Source: JACPYM01 sp031423495 (lineage in GTDB: Bacteria; Acidobacteriota; Blastocatellia; RBC074). From it: a stretch of DNA of 64,000 nucleotides. The position numbers and the translations under genes are program-made. The stretch lies in contig JANPFP010000231.1 in assembly GCA_031423495.1 (NCBI GenBank), forward strand, positions 18,193-82,192, in the 5' to 3' direction. This document shows positions 9,891-18,207 of this stretch, piece by piece. How positions within the stretch are numbered: the first letter of the stretch is position 1; every line of letters begins with the position of its first letter. Below the pieces are notes generated by a model. That model was not told where the DNA came from, made no database searches, and was given only the letters and a program-made list of their open reading frames with translations.

Positions 9891-10180
9891 GCACCGGCCT
9901 TGAGCCGAGTGTCACGTTGCCTACTACCTCACGACTGCAGCCGCAGCGCAGATGCACCGGCCTTGAGCCGGTGAGTGTCACGCTACCCGCTACTCACGAC
10001 TGCTGCCGCAGTGCAGATGCACCGGCCTTGAGCCGGTGAGTGTCACGCTACCCGCTACTCACGACTGCAGCCGCAGCGCAGATGCACCGGCCTTGAGCCG
10101 GTGAGTGTCACGCTACCCGCTACTCACGACTGCTGCCGCAGCGCAGATGCACCGGCCTTGTGCCGGTGAGTGTCACGTTG
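9891..10180. repeat. tandem array of about 65-bp REP-like units next to the RAYT gene
   Basis: Four units begin at 9891, 9954, 10019 and 10084 and a partial fifth at 10149. Units are 63-65 bp and almost identical over their whole length. Each contains the hairpin CACCGGC-CTTGA-GCCGGTG and a second GC-rich palindromic part around CTGCNGCCGCAG. The last unit overlaps the stop codon of the transposase gene. This accounts for the whole gap between the sigma factor and the transposase. Confidence 0.9.
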
Positions 10181-11105
10181 CTTGCTGCACGGCTGCTTCA
10201 TCGGTGAATTCAAGTTCTTCAGAACTTGTCGCGTGCAGATTGGCATTCAAAGTGTCTTGTTCACCGGCAAAGTTGTGAATGTACTGGCGCATTTGCGGAC
10301 TCGTCAGTTCGCCGTAGCTGCCCAGGTAAGCACTCGGCTGCCACAACCTTTCGACCTTAGCTTGCAGGACGGCTCCGGCAAATTTCTCAAACACCACTTG
10401 CTGCGCCGCATTCATCAATTCCACCACTAAGGCCGCAGGCGATTCCGCCGGATGCGTGCGTATCGCCAGATGCACGTGATCGGGCAGAAAAGAAACTTTG
10501 AGCAGTGCCGCGCGCCGTGATATTGCGCGCCACGCTTCGGCTACGGCGTGGCCTTCTGTCGGGCCGAAGACGCCACGCCGCCAACTCGTCGCCAGCACGA
10601 TATGAAATTGCGCCATTGCCATCGCGTGCTGCGGGCGGATGCGCGTTTCATCCGCTTCGCTCAATTCGTAGCTTTCCACCAGCGTCGGCGGCAGCGTGCG
10701 TTCGGCATATCCGTGATGTTCGCTCTGACGATTCAAGTATTGCTCGACCGCCGCGCGCGAACTCTTGCCAACCGTACACGCAAAATAACCGTTAGCGAGT
10801 TGTTCGACCGGCTGCGTCAAGCCTTGCGCTTCACGCAGCCACTTGCTCAGTTGCCCTTTCAATTTGCTCGCGCAAGCTGAGATCGTTTCTTCGGGTTTCA
10901 AGCTGACCATCGTCAACACGTCTGTCGCATTGCTCGCGCATTCCAATATGCGAATGCCGTACTTGTCGGCGATGCCTTCCAGCGTTGCTTGCTCTAACGT
11001 CGCCAACGACGCCAGCGGACGAGCCTTGTGTGTGCGCCAACGCAGGTATACGCGATAGCAATAAGCGAACCGAAGTTCGCTGAGCGAATAGGGTTGAATC
11101 AACAT
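10173..11105 (-). CDS. REP-associated tyrosine (Y1/IS200-like) transposase, tandem-domain form
   Basis: Start at 11105, with GGGAGAGG just upstream, giving 310 residues. Two IS200-like Y1 halves can be seen. The first half (about 10-135) has a conserved ending, KLKGQLSKWL...YFACTVGKSS...VEQYLNRQSEHHGY with Tyr123, but its metal-binding HUH is replaced (ATDVLTMVSLKP). The second half (about 160-280) keeps the HUH in LPDHVHLAIRTHP (His210/His212) and has a possible Tyr275 in MRQYIHNF. Y1 transposases normally act as dimers, so this may be a fused pair sharing one metal site. REP-like hairpins flank both sides, which is the usual setting of RAYT enzymes. Confidence 0.85.
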   Translation of the reverse strand: MLIQPYSLSELRFAYCYRVYLRWRTHKARPLASLATLEQATLEGIADKYGIRILECASNATDVLTMVSLKPEETISACASKLKGQLSKWLREAQGLTQPVEQLANGYFACTVGKSSRAAVEQYLNRQSEHHGYAERTLPPTLVESYELSEADETRIRPQHAMAMAQFHIVLATSWRRGVFGPTEGHAVAEAWRAISRRAALLKVSFLPDHVHLAIRTHPAESPAALVVELMNAAQQVVFEKFAGAVLQAKVERLWQPSAYLGSYGELTSPQMRQYIHNFAGEQDTLNANLHATSSEELEFTDEAAVQQAT

Positions 11106-11132
11106 GGCCTCTCCCTTCAGGGCTGTATTAGG

Positions 11133-11340
11133 GGCCACGAAACAAGCTCGTGGCCTTTTTGAAAATACGACAATGCCACCTAGCGCCTCAGTCTCTTGCT
11201 TGGAGCTCCACGCTCGCGGCCACACTCGCAGTTTGACGCCTCAGCCTTGCGCTGAGGAACTACACGTTAGCGGCTAACACGAAAGAGCAGCATGCCGCTT
11301 GATGCCCCGGCCTTGTGCCGGTGAGCCTCACGTTAGCGGC
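11133..11340. repeat. REP-like hairpins upstream of the RAYT gene
   Basis: Three palindromes are visible: GGCCACGA/TCGTGGCC at 11133-11155, CCTCAGC-CTTGC-GCTGAGG around 11239-11257, and a degenerate copy of the array unit (CCGGCCTTGTGCCGG with CACGTTAGCGGCTA) at about 11305-11343. The phrase CACGTTAGCGGCTA occurs twice. Together with 9891-10180 these bracket the transposase. They also form the present 3' end of the caspase-like pseudogene. Confidence 0.75.
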
Positions 11341-12580
11341 TACACTGCCGCCCGCGAGTTCGACCAGTTCCAGCGCTACGCCATTGATGTCTTCGGTGAA
11401 GCCATACCCTTCGCCTTGTCGCCGCGTTTTCTCTAAGCCTTTGGCATCGGTCGTCACTGTCTCAAAATTGAAAGCGCGTAACGGCACGCCCGTGACGCTC
11501 GTTCGTCCGACTGGCGTGGGGTTCGCCACCGGCGGAGCCACCACGGGCGCGCGCAATCTGGCAATTCGATTGCGCGCACTAACGGCAAAACGTCCGTTGG
11601 GATATTGCCGCAAATAGTCTTCGTAATCACTGATTTCATCGTTGCGTTGCAAGCTGTTCCAAAGCGCGAGTTCGACAGAGGCAGGGTCAAAGATTGGCGG
11701 CGGCAACGGCGTAACGGTCACCGCCACAGCTTTCCGCAAAAAGATAAAGTCGCCGCCTTCGTCTTTGGTTTCTTGAATCACCCCGTAACGCGGCGTAGCG
11801 ATGCTGCCGTCGGCTTGTCGCTTGTTGTTGTTGATGACGGGTTGGCGCAATTGGGCGAACAGGTCTTGCGCAAAAAGATAAGGCGCGGCGTTGCGTTCGA
11901 GTCGGTCGAGCAAGTACTGCACGAAGACGCTGCGGTCAGGGACGGTCGTGAGCGCGCCGCTGGTCATCGCGGTGCGGCTTCGCAGCTTGTCTACTTCTTC
12001 GAGCGCGGGTTCGCGGGTGAAGGCTTCGCGCGTCACGAACAATCCGCCGCTGAAACAGGCGTCGGAAATCAACAGCGTATGCCGCGCGGGGATTTCGACA
12101 ATCGCGTCGCGCAAATCGCTGTTCGAAATCCAACTCGAACGCACCGCCCGCCGCGCGTCGCTCGGCAACCAATAGCCTTGCTGATTCGTTTCGTTCCAAA
12201 CACCGTGCCCGGCGTAAAAAAATCAATAGATGGTCTTCGGGCTTGAGTCCGGCCAGTTCCTGCAACTCACTGAGAATCTGTTCGCGCGTCGGGTCAGTTA
12301 GCGTCGTCACGTTTGCCGCCGCGAAACTGTAATGCGTCGTCAACGCCTGTTTGACGCGGGCTACGTCACGCAATGGGTAATCAAGGTCGTTAACGCGCGG
12401 GTCAGTGTAGTTGGCTACGCCAATCAGCAAGGCGTGGTACTGGCCTGCGATAAGAGGAGCGCTGGCGGCACTGGTACGCGGACGTGCCGTGATTTCACGC
12501 TCTTGCGTATGCGCGAAACGCACGGCGAAGGCGGTTATGCTAGACAGGATGAAAGCCGTTAGGAGGAGTCGTTGTTTCAT
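11260..12580 (-). pseudogene. caspase-family/SUMF1-like fusion gene, frameshifted and truncated by REP sequence
   Basis: The upstream part (12580 to about 12222) encodes a signal peptide and the start of a caspase domain (HALLIGVANYTD, EDHLLIF). At the seven-A run 12216-12222 the frame changes: the original frame reads LRRARC, while removing one base gives FYAGHGVWNET, the expected catalytic His motif. The downstream part continues in the other frame with the Cys motif LISDACFSGGLF and the shared YEDYLRQYPNGRF segment. The end (FNFETVTTDAKG...FTEDINGVALELVELAGGS) is the usual entry into a SUMF1/FGE-like domain, but the frame then runs into REP-like sequence and stops after 24 foreign residues. 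So the gene has one frameshift and a lost C-terminal domain. A sequencing slip at the A-run could explain the first defect but not the second. Confidence 0.8.
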
Positions 12581-12650
12581 AGCGTTGCGTGATGAGATTG
12601 CGATTGATTGAAGCGAGCATGATCTGGTTGCACACGCTAGGCAGCCCGCA

Positions 12651-12786
12651 TTATAGCGATTTTCAATTGGATGCGACCTCGTGTCCGTAGCCCGACCGTT
12701 AGCGAGAGCTACCTCGGCAATGGGCTAATCAACACCAACGGGCGCATTGCCGAGGTAGCCCTCGCTAACGGTCGGGCTACGGACAC
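12651..12786. repeat. long hairpin element with 42-bp arms
   Basis: Arms 12681-12722 and 12745-12786 match at 41 of 42 positions as inverted repeats, with a 22-bp loop. The flank 12651-12679 (starting TTATAGCGATTTTCAATTGG) matches the left end of the element at 33016 at about 25 of 29 positions, so these belong to one family with exchangeable cores. The element fills the gap between two caspase-family genes and could also stop transcription. Confidence 0.85.
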
Positions 12787-12813
12787 GGCGCGCGCCACAG
12801 CCCGCATTAAGCC

Positions 12814-14253
12814 TCAGTTCTTTTTGGTCGTAAAGATCGGCAGACTCGCCGCTTGCCAATCAAGGGCGGCGGGTTTGACTTCGACGCCGCGCATGCGTTG
12901 GGCGACTTCCTGTTGCAGTTCTTTCAGATTGATCAAGCCGAACAGTTCATCCCACGAATAGCGATCTTTGATTTGAAAGTTGAGCTTGCGCGTAGTCACC
13001 AACGCCACCGTCATATCCAATCCCGTCGGCGTGATTTCGTAATCGCTGGTCGCGGGCAGCCGCAAGCCGGGCGGTTTGATCTCGTTGTTCATGCTTTCGT
13101 GTTGGTTGGGCAACAGCATCGTGACGTAAAACGCTTTGGTTTCGGGGTCTTGGCTAAAGGCGAGCAAGTACAAATAACCCGCCGTATCGGTGCTGATTGC
13201 GTAAGAGATTTTGTCTCTGTCGTAATAAACCAGATGGCCTGCGGTGTTGCGCGCGTGGGCGGTGTCGTTGGTCGTCAGGCTGACTTTGATTTTCGAGCGC
13301 GGATTGACGAGCGCGATGGCGGGTACGCTTTCCCACGTACCGAAAAGTGGCTCGGCTTTTAACCGCACGGCGCTGACGGCGAACTCAGGAATTTGCGTCC
13401 CGCCAAGTTGTTTTACCAATTGCCACTTTTTGAGCTGCGCGCGAATCGAGCTTTCCATCTCACCGAGTTTGATCGTGCCGTTGCCGTAAGCCAACAACAA
13501 GCTCGCCGTCAGGCCGCCGCGATATTGGCCGTTTTCTTTTATCCCATAAGCCAACTGTTTTGCGCCTGCCGCAGAGATGACGACGACATCAGATTGCGAA
13601 CTGATGCGATTGGCGTCGGCCACGAGTCCATCTGAGACTTCGAGCAGGTTGCGCGTTTTGGGGGCTTCGGCGAGCAACGACGGATCGGGCGCGAGATAGC
13701 GTGACGTTGCGTCAGTCGCCGTCGCGGCAAAAGCATCGCGCGAGATCGTACCCGAATGGCACGAATCGAAAATCATCACGATGCGGCGTCCGGTCAGGTC
13801 GGCGATCCAGCGCGAAAATTGATCGTCACGAATTTGTCCGCCACCTCGCCGGTTGGCGTCATAGGCCACGATGGTTTCGTCGTGCTTATCGTCCAACTCG
13901 TCGCCGTCATTGTCCGGCAAAATCGAACCGTGACCGGAATAATAAAACAGCACGCGGTCGCCGGGTTTCGTGCCCGCAATCAGCCAGCTTTGCACGGCGG
14001 CGGTGATGCCTTGCGACGTAGCTTCTGCGCCCGTTAGTTTGCGAATGGCGTGAGGCGTGAACTTGAGTTGTTGTGCGGCGAAACGCGCCATGTCGTCGGC
14101 GTCGCGCACCGCGCCGAGGGCAGGGCGCACGTCAGGGTTTTGATAATTTTCGACGCCGATGATCAAAGCGCGGTCTTCGGCATGAGCAACGAGCGCGCTG
14201 CCCAAAAGGCACAGCGCGCTCGCGAAAAACGAAAGGCGGATAAATCGGTTCAT
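12814..14253 (-). CDS. secreted caspase-family protein with DUF4384-like C-terminal domain
   Basis: Start at 14253, with GAGGA 6 bp upstream; a longer start at 14280 would overlap the preceding gene. A signal peptide ends near residue 25 (VAHA-ED). The caspase domain is of the metacaspase-like type with an acidic insertion: His108 in LFYYSGHGS, DNDGDELDDKHDETIVAYD, and Cys165 in MIFDSCHSGT. The C-terminal third (about 320-440; GYLYLLAFSQDPETKAFYV, TMLLPNQ) resembles DUF4384. The stop codon of the upstream DUF4384 gene lies only 10 bp before the start, so the two are probably one operon and may work together at the cell surface. Confidence 0.88.
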   Translation of the reverse strand: MNRFIRLSFFASALCLLGSALVAHAEDRALIIGVENYQNPDVRPALGAVRDADDMARFAAQQLKFTPHAIRKLTGAEATSQGITAAVQSWLIAGTKPGDRVLFYYSGHGSILPDNDGDELDDKHDETIVAYDANRRGGGQIRDDQFSRWIADLTGRRIVMIFDSCHSGTISRDAFAATATDATSRYLAPDPSLLAEAPKTRNLLEVSDGLVADANRISSQSDVVVISAAGAKQLAYGIKENGQYRGGLTASLLLAYGNGTIKLGEMESSIRAQLKKWQLVKQLGGTQIPEFAVSAVRLKAEPLFGTWESVPAIALVNPRSKIKVSLTTNDTAHARNTAGHLVYYDRDKISYAISTDTAGYLYLLAFSQDPETKAFYVTMLLPNQHESMNNEIKPPGLRLPATSDYEITPTGLDMTVALVTTRKLNFQIKDRYSWDELFGLINLKELQQEVAQRMRGVEVKPAALDWQAASLPIFTTKKN

Positions 14254-14263
14254 GGCTTCCTCG

Positions 14264-14989
14264 CTACTTTCTCGCAGCATGGCGTAACGACAGTTTATAG
14301 ATCACGGGCTTGCGCAAGTCCGCGTTGTGACTGGCCGACACGACGAAGGTCGCGGGTTGTCCGTCATCATCGGCTTCGTCAGAAGTTTCGGTGAAATCCT
14401 TGCTGGTTTGTTCGAGTTCATTGCCAAACGATTTGCTGTTGAGTAATGCGATAACCTCAAGTTGCGGGTTAGGTGACGGCGGGGCGGCAGCCGCAGCAGC
14501 AGTTTGTCCTGATAGCCTGACTAACATTTCGCGCGTAGGCACATCAGACAAAATCACGATGAGACGTTCCGTGCCGGGTACGTCATCGAATTTCAACCAG
14601 TTGCCGGGCGTAGTCGGTATGGTGAAATTCGTCGTTTTAGTGACTTTGCGCGCGGCGTCTTCCTGTGTTTTAGGATAGATCAGTTGCAAGTCGCCCGTCG
14701 TTCCCTGATTCAAAATCGTCAGATAACCGTCACGGTTGATGCGAATGTGCAGCTTTACCCGGTCGTGGTTAAAAAACGTAGCCGACAGCGGCGCATAACT
14801 CATCTTTTCATCGCGCTTGAGTTCGAGTTTGACCATCGCACCCGGACGTCCGCGCCGTGGCGTTGGCCTTGCATTTGCGGTGGGGCGCGCAGGCGGTTTG
14901 ACATAATCGTAATAGATGTTTTTGGCTCCCTGATCCTGGGCTACCACAACGGGTGAAATCAACAACGTCATTATCAAAAACAGTTTCAT
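14264..14989 (-). CDS. secreted DUF4384-like protein
   Basis: Start at 14989 with GGAG 8 bp upstream; the signal peptide MKLFLIMTLLISPVVVAQ follows at once. The mature part begins with a Pro/Arg-rich linker (about 35-55), then a beta-domain (HIRINRDGYLTILNQGTTGDLQLIYP) typical of DUF4384, with an Ala-rich region and a charged tail. It is the first gene of a two-gene operon with the caspase at 12814-14253, which carries the same kind of domain. DUF4384 is common in proteins linked to kinases and caspases; its ligand is unknown. Confidence 0.75.
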   Translation of the reverse strand: MKLFLIMTLLISPVVVAQDQGAKNIYYDYVKPPARPTANARPTPRRGRPGAMVKLELKRDEKMSYAPLSATFFNHDRVKLHIRINRDGYLTILNQGTTGDLQLIYPKTQEDAARKVTKTTNFTIPTTPGNWLKFDDVPGTERLIVILSDVPTREMLVRLSGQTAAAAAAPPSPNPQLEVIALLNSKSFGNELEQTSKDFTETSDEADDDGQPATFVVSASHNADLRKPVIYKLSLRHAARK

Positions 14990-15497
14990 GAAAATTCTCC
15001 TTACCAATGTTCAATTGCTGTGCTGCTGTTAGAGCAAGCGCGTTCGGTTGATTAAGCGCAGAAACCGACAAAAACGGCTCATTCAAATTGCTCTGAAAAA
15101 ACGTGCCTTGATTCATGGGCGAGTGGCGACCAGGAAAAGCCTGAGTCTCATAGCTTATATTTTTAGCCAAACCGTAACTGTAGGTGTTCGAAACACGAAG
15201 GTTTCAACCTTGGAGCTGATAGTGAATGCTTTCGGGGGCGCTGTGAGTGGCTGGGGCAGAGCCAAAGCGCGGCGCATAATTGCTTAAAGGATTTACCAAC
15301 GCAACTCCGCCGCAGAGGCAGGGTCTATACATTCTCGAAAGACGCGGCGAGCATTGGCGAAAAAGCGGCTTGGCGGTATGCTGCGCCCGCAACCCGATAA
15401 TTAACGAATGAACAACTCATTGGTTTTGAGTGCCGTTGTTTAGCGTTCAGCCAATTGCGGTTGGTTTAACTTTTCAACCTTTGACGAGGAATATCTC
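14990..15497. other. 508-bp divergent intergenic region
   Basis: Lies between the DUF4384 operon (minus) and the galactonate-dehydratase-like gene (plus), so it should hold two promoters. Short open frames on both strands have no recognisable domain. No strong palindrome, tRNA or repeat was seen. GAGGA at 15486-15490 is the ribosome binding site of the right-hand gene. Confidence 0.5.
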
Positions 15498-16793
15498 ATG
15501 AAACAAGAAACCGATAACGCCCCTGATATGCAACGCCGTGAGTTACTCAAAACGACGGCGGCTGCTACGCTCGGACTCACCGCCGCAGCATCCACCACAG
15601 TCGAAGCGCATGCCGAAGAAATCGTCGCGCCGCGCGTCGCCGTCCCCGAAATTGCGCAACAACGTCCGAGAGCGAAAGAGATCGTCAAGATCACGAAGCT
15701 CGAAACTATTCTGGTGAAGCCGCGCTGGATGTTTCTCAAAATCCACACCAACGTAGGCGTCATTGGCCTCGGCGAACCCATCACCGAAGGCCGCGCGCTC
15801 ACCTGCCAAACGGCGATCAAAGAGATCGAACCTTACCTCATCGGCAAAGACCCGCGCGCCGTAACGCATCATTGGCAGGCGATTTATCGCCACGCTTTTT
15901 ATCGCGGCGGCCCGATTCTCACGTCCGCGTTGAGCGGCATTGATATGGCTTTGTGGGACATCAAGGGCAAGCTGCTCGACGTACCCGTTTATGAATTGCT
16001 CGGCGGCCCTACGCGGCAACGCATTCGCGTGTATTCGCACGCTCGCACAGTCGAAGACATTCGCGCCGCCAAAGCGCGAGGTTTCACCGCGTTTAAGACT
16101 GGCCCGGCGCGACTGAACGACCGCTTTTCGCGTCCGGTGGACAATATGGCTTACGTTGAAAACGTAGAAAAGAAATTTGCCGAATTGAGAGAAGCCGTCG
16201 GCAAAGACGGCGACCTCGGCATTGATTTTCACGGGGCGATTCAACCGGGCACGGCAAAGCTGTTGATGCACGCGCTCGACAAATACCAGCCTTACTTTTA
16301 CGAAGAGATCGTCCAATGCCAAAACGTAGACGTGATGGCCGAACTCGCCAAGCAAACCCATATTCCGATTGCGACGGGCGAACGCATTTTCACCAAGTGG
16401 GGCTTCCGCGAAATTCTCGAAAAGCACGCCGCCATCATCCTGCAACCAGACTTGTGCCACGCCGGAGGCATCAGCGAAGTCCGCCTGATCGCGGGCATGG
16501 CCGAGGCTTATTACGCCAACATCGCGCCGCATAATCCGCTCGGCCCGATTTCATTGGCGGCGGGCTTGCAAATCGCTGCTTCGATTCCGAACTTCCTTTG
16601 TCAGGAACAAGTCAGTTTGGGTGATGGGTATATCAAGAACCCATTCAAGGTGCGCGAAGGTTACATTGACCTGCCCACCGGCCCCGGCCTCGGCATCGAA
16701 CTCGACGACGAAGCAATGAAAGACAAAATCGGTCACGACTGGAAGAATCAGGAAAGTTATGACGCCGATGACGGCTCGGTCGTTGATTGGTAA
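15498..16793 (+). CDS. galactonate dehydratase-like enolase-superfamily enzyme, Tat-exported
   Basis: A 431-residue protein with a twin-arginine signal (MQRRELLKTTAAATLGLTAAAS). The mandelate racemase/muconate lactonizing fold is clear: N-terminal capping domain with HPTHW-type region (VTHHWQAIYRHAFYRGGP), barrel metal ligands in GIDFHG, FYEEI and ATGER, and the catalytic-type APHNPLGP. The spacing fits D-galactonate dehydratase-like members that dehydrate sugar acids to 2-keto-3-deoxy acids. Export to the periplasm is unusual for a catabolic dehydratase, but Tat signals are also seen on the mannonate-dehydratase-like and DUF1501 proteins here. Substrate not certain. GAGGA precedes the ATG. 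Confidence 0.85.
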   Translation: MKQETDNAPDMQRRELLKTTAAATLGLTAAASTTVEAHAEEIVAPRVAVPEIAQQRPRAKEIVKITKLETILVKPRWMFLKIHTNVGVIGLGEPITEGRALTCQTAIKEIEPYLIGKDPRAVTHHWQAIYRHAFYRGGPILTSALSGIDMALWDIKGKLLDVPVYELLGGPTRQRIRVYSHARTVEDIRAAKARGFTAFKTGPARLNDRFSRPVDNMAYVENVEKKFAELREAVGKDGDLGIDFHGAIQPGTAKLLMHALDKYQPYFYEEIVQCQNVDVMAELAKQTHIPIATGERIFTKWGFREILEKHAAIILQPDLCHAGGISEVRLIAGMAEAYYANIAPHNPLGPISLAAGLQIAASIPNFLCQEQVSLGDGYIKNPFKVREGYIDLPTGPGLGIELDDEAMKDKIGHDWKNQESYDADDGSVVDW

Positions 16794-16804
16794 GAGCTTC
16801 TATA

Positions 16805-16870
16805 GCTGACAGAAAAATTGGGACAGAAATATAATTGTTATTATTTTTCTGCTCCAATTTTCCTGTCAGC
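16805..16870. repeat. 66-bp imperfect palindrome
   Basis: Arms 16805-16821 and 16854-16870 (GCTGACAG-A/G-AAAATTGG) pair with one mismatch over 17 bp, and a second CAGAAA/TTTCTG stem lies inside, leaving an AT-rich loop. It sits directly after the dehydratase gene and before the sialidase-like gene. It may act as a terminator, or be a small mobile palindrome; its AT-rich make-up differs from the GC-rich REP-like hairpins. Confidence 0.75.
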
Positions 16871-16876
16871 AAGGTA

Positions 16877-18040
16877 ATGACTAAAATGATAATTCGGGTT
16901 TTATTAGCCTTATCGCTTCTGTTCGCGGCTGCCCGTGCGCAATCTACCAAAGACGAGCTACCCAAGCCGCGTGGTTTTACTATTCCGCAAATTGACCTTG
17001 CGAAAGACACTTCGCGTCAAATTATCGTAGACCGCGAACCCGGCCAATATATCGGGCACCCAACGACTGTGTTGCTTGAAGATAACAAAACTATTCTCAC
17101 CGTTTATCCCAAAGGCCACGGCAAAGGCGCGATTCTTTATAAACGCAGCACCGATGGCGGACTAACTTGGTCGCAACGATTAGTTACTCCGAAAAGTTGG
17201 GAAACCTCACTTGAGACGCCTACCATTCACCACGTCGTAGATAAACGCGGCAAGAAACGCCTGATCGTATTTTCCGGCTTATATCCAATTCGCTCTTCGA
17301 TCAGTGAAAACGACGGCAAGACGTGGAGCGAGTTACAATCCATCGGGGATTTCGGCGGCATCGTAGCGATGGGTTGCGTCGAACGCTTAAAAAATGGCGA
17401 TTACGTCGCGCTCTTTCACGACGACGGCAGGTTCTTTCATCGTGACGGCAAACGAACCGGCACGATGACGCTTTATCAAACCTTTTCGCGCGACGGCGGA
17501 CTGACGTGGGGCCAGCCAGAAGTTATTTTTAGCTCCGATCAAATTCATTTATGCGAACCAGGTTGGGTGCGTTCGCCGGATGGCAAACAAATCGCGGTTC
17601 TCTTGCGTGAAAATAAACGGGTGCGTAACTCCTACATTATTTTTTCCGACGACGAAGCCAAAAGCTGGAGCTTGCCGCGTGAGTTACCTGCGGCTTTAAC
17701 GGGTGACCGCCATACAGGGAAATACGCGCCGGATGGGCGACTGTTTATTACCTTCCGCGATATGGCGCACGAGACTCCTACGCATGGCGATTGGGTGGCT
17801 TGGGTAGGCCGCTATGAAGACCTCACGCAAGGCCGCGAAGGCCAATATCGCGTGCGACTAATGGAAAACCACCTTAACGCCAGCGGTTGGGACGGTGATT
17901 GTTGTTATCCCGGCGTCGAAAGATTACGCGATGGCACGATTGTTACCACGACTTACGGGCACTGGCAGCCCAAAGAAATGCCCTATATCGTGAGCATTCG
18001 CCTTAAACTAACTGAACTGGATGCACGCTTGAAAAAATAA
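16877..18040 (+). CDS. sialidase-like BNR-repeat protein, secreted
   Basis: Start at the ATG at 16877 (another at 16886 is possible), followed by a signal peptide (IIRVLLALSLLFAAARAQ). Four Asp-box/BNR-like repeats mark a six-bladed propeller: STDGGLTW, SENDGKTW, SRDGGLTW and SDDEAKSW, the last one degenerate. This is the fold of exo-alpha-sialidases, but not all catalytic residues can be confirmed by eye, so another glycan or a non-enzymatic role is possible. Codon use (TTA Leu, ACT Thr) looks more AT-rich than in the preceding gene, and this style continues to about 21.9 kb. Confidence 0.75.
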   Translation: MTKMIIRVLLALSLLFAAARAQSTKDELPKPRGFTIPQIDLAKDTSRQIIVDREPGQYIGHPTTVLLEDNKTILTVYPKGHGKGAILYKRSTDGGLTWSQRLVTPKSWETSLETPTIHHVVDKRGKKRLIVFSGLYPIRSSISENDGKTWSELQSIGDFGGIVAMGCVERLKNGDYVALFHDDGRFFHRDGKRTGTMTLYQTFSRDGGLTWGQPEVIFSSDQIHLCEPGWVRSPDGKQIAVLLRENKRVRNSYIIFSDDEAKSWSLPRELPAALTGDRHTGKYAPDGRLFITFRDMAHETPTHGDWVAWVGRYEDLTQGREGQYRVRLMENHLNASGWDGDCCYPGVERLRDGTIVTTTYGHWQPKEMPYIVSIRLKLTELDARLKK

Positions 18041-18207
18041 TCTCATGCCAACGGGCTGGCGTAACTCTTGCTCAGGCACTAGAATGTGCTGCCTACTAAT
18101 TCTGAATCAAGTTTAGACCACTACATAATTTCCGCTGTTGTAACTCCCTCCGATTATTCAGTAGTGGCGGTCGTTAGCAAAACTATTTTTCCCAGAGGAT
18201 AACTAAA

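Noticed and set aside
9891..10180. Possible CRISPR array, because of the regular 65-bp spacing
   Set aside because: The units are nearly identical over their whole length, with no unique spacers, and are linked to a RAYT gene.
12216..12225. Programmed -1 frameshift: the minus strand reads T TTT TTA, as in known slippery sites
   Set aside because: A -1 shift leads to TPGTVFG, not the caspase motif; the needed change is +1 (or loss of one base).
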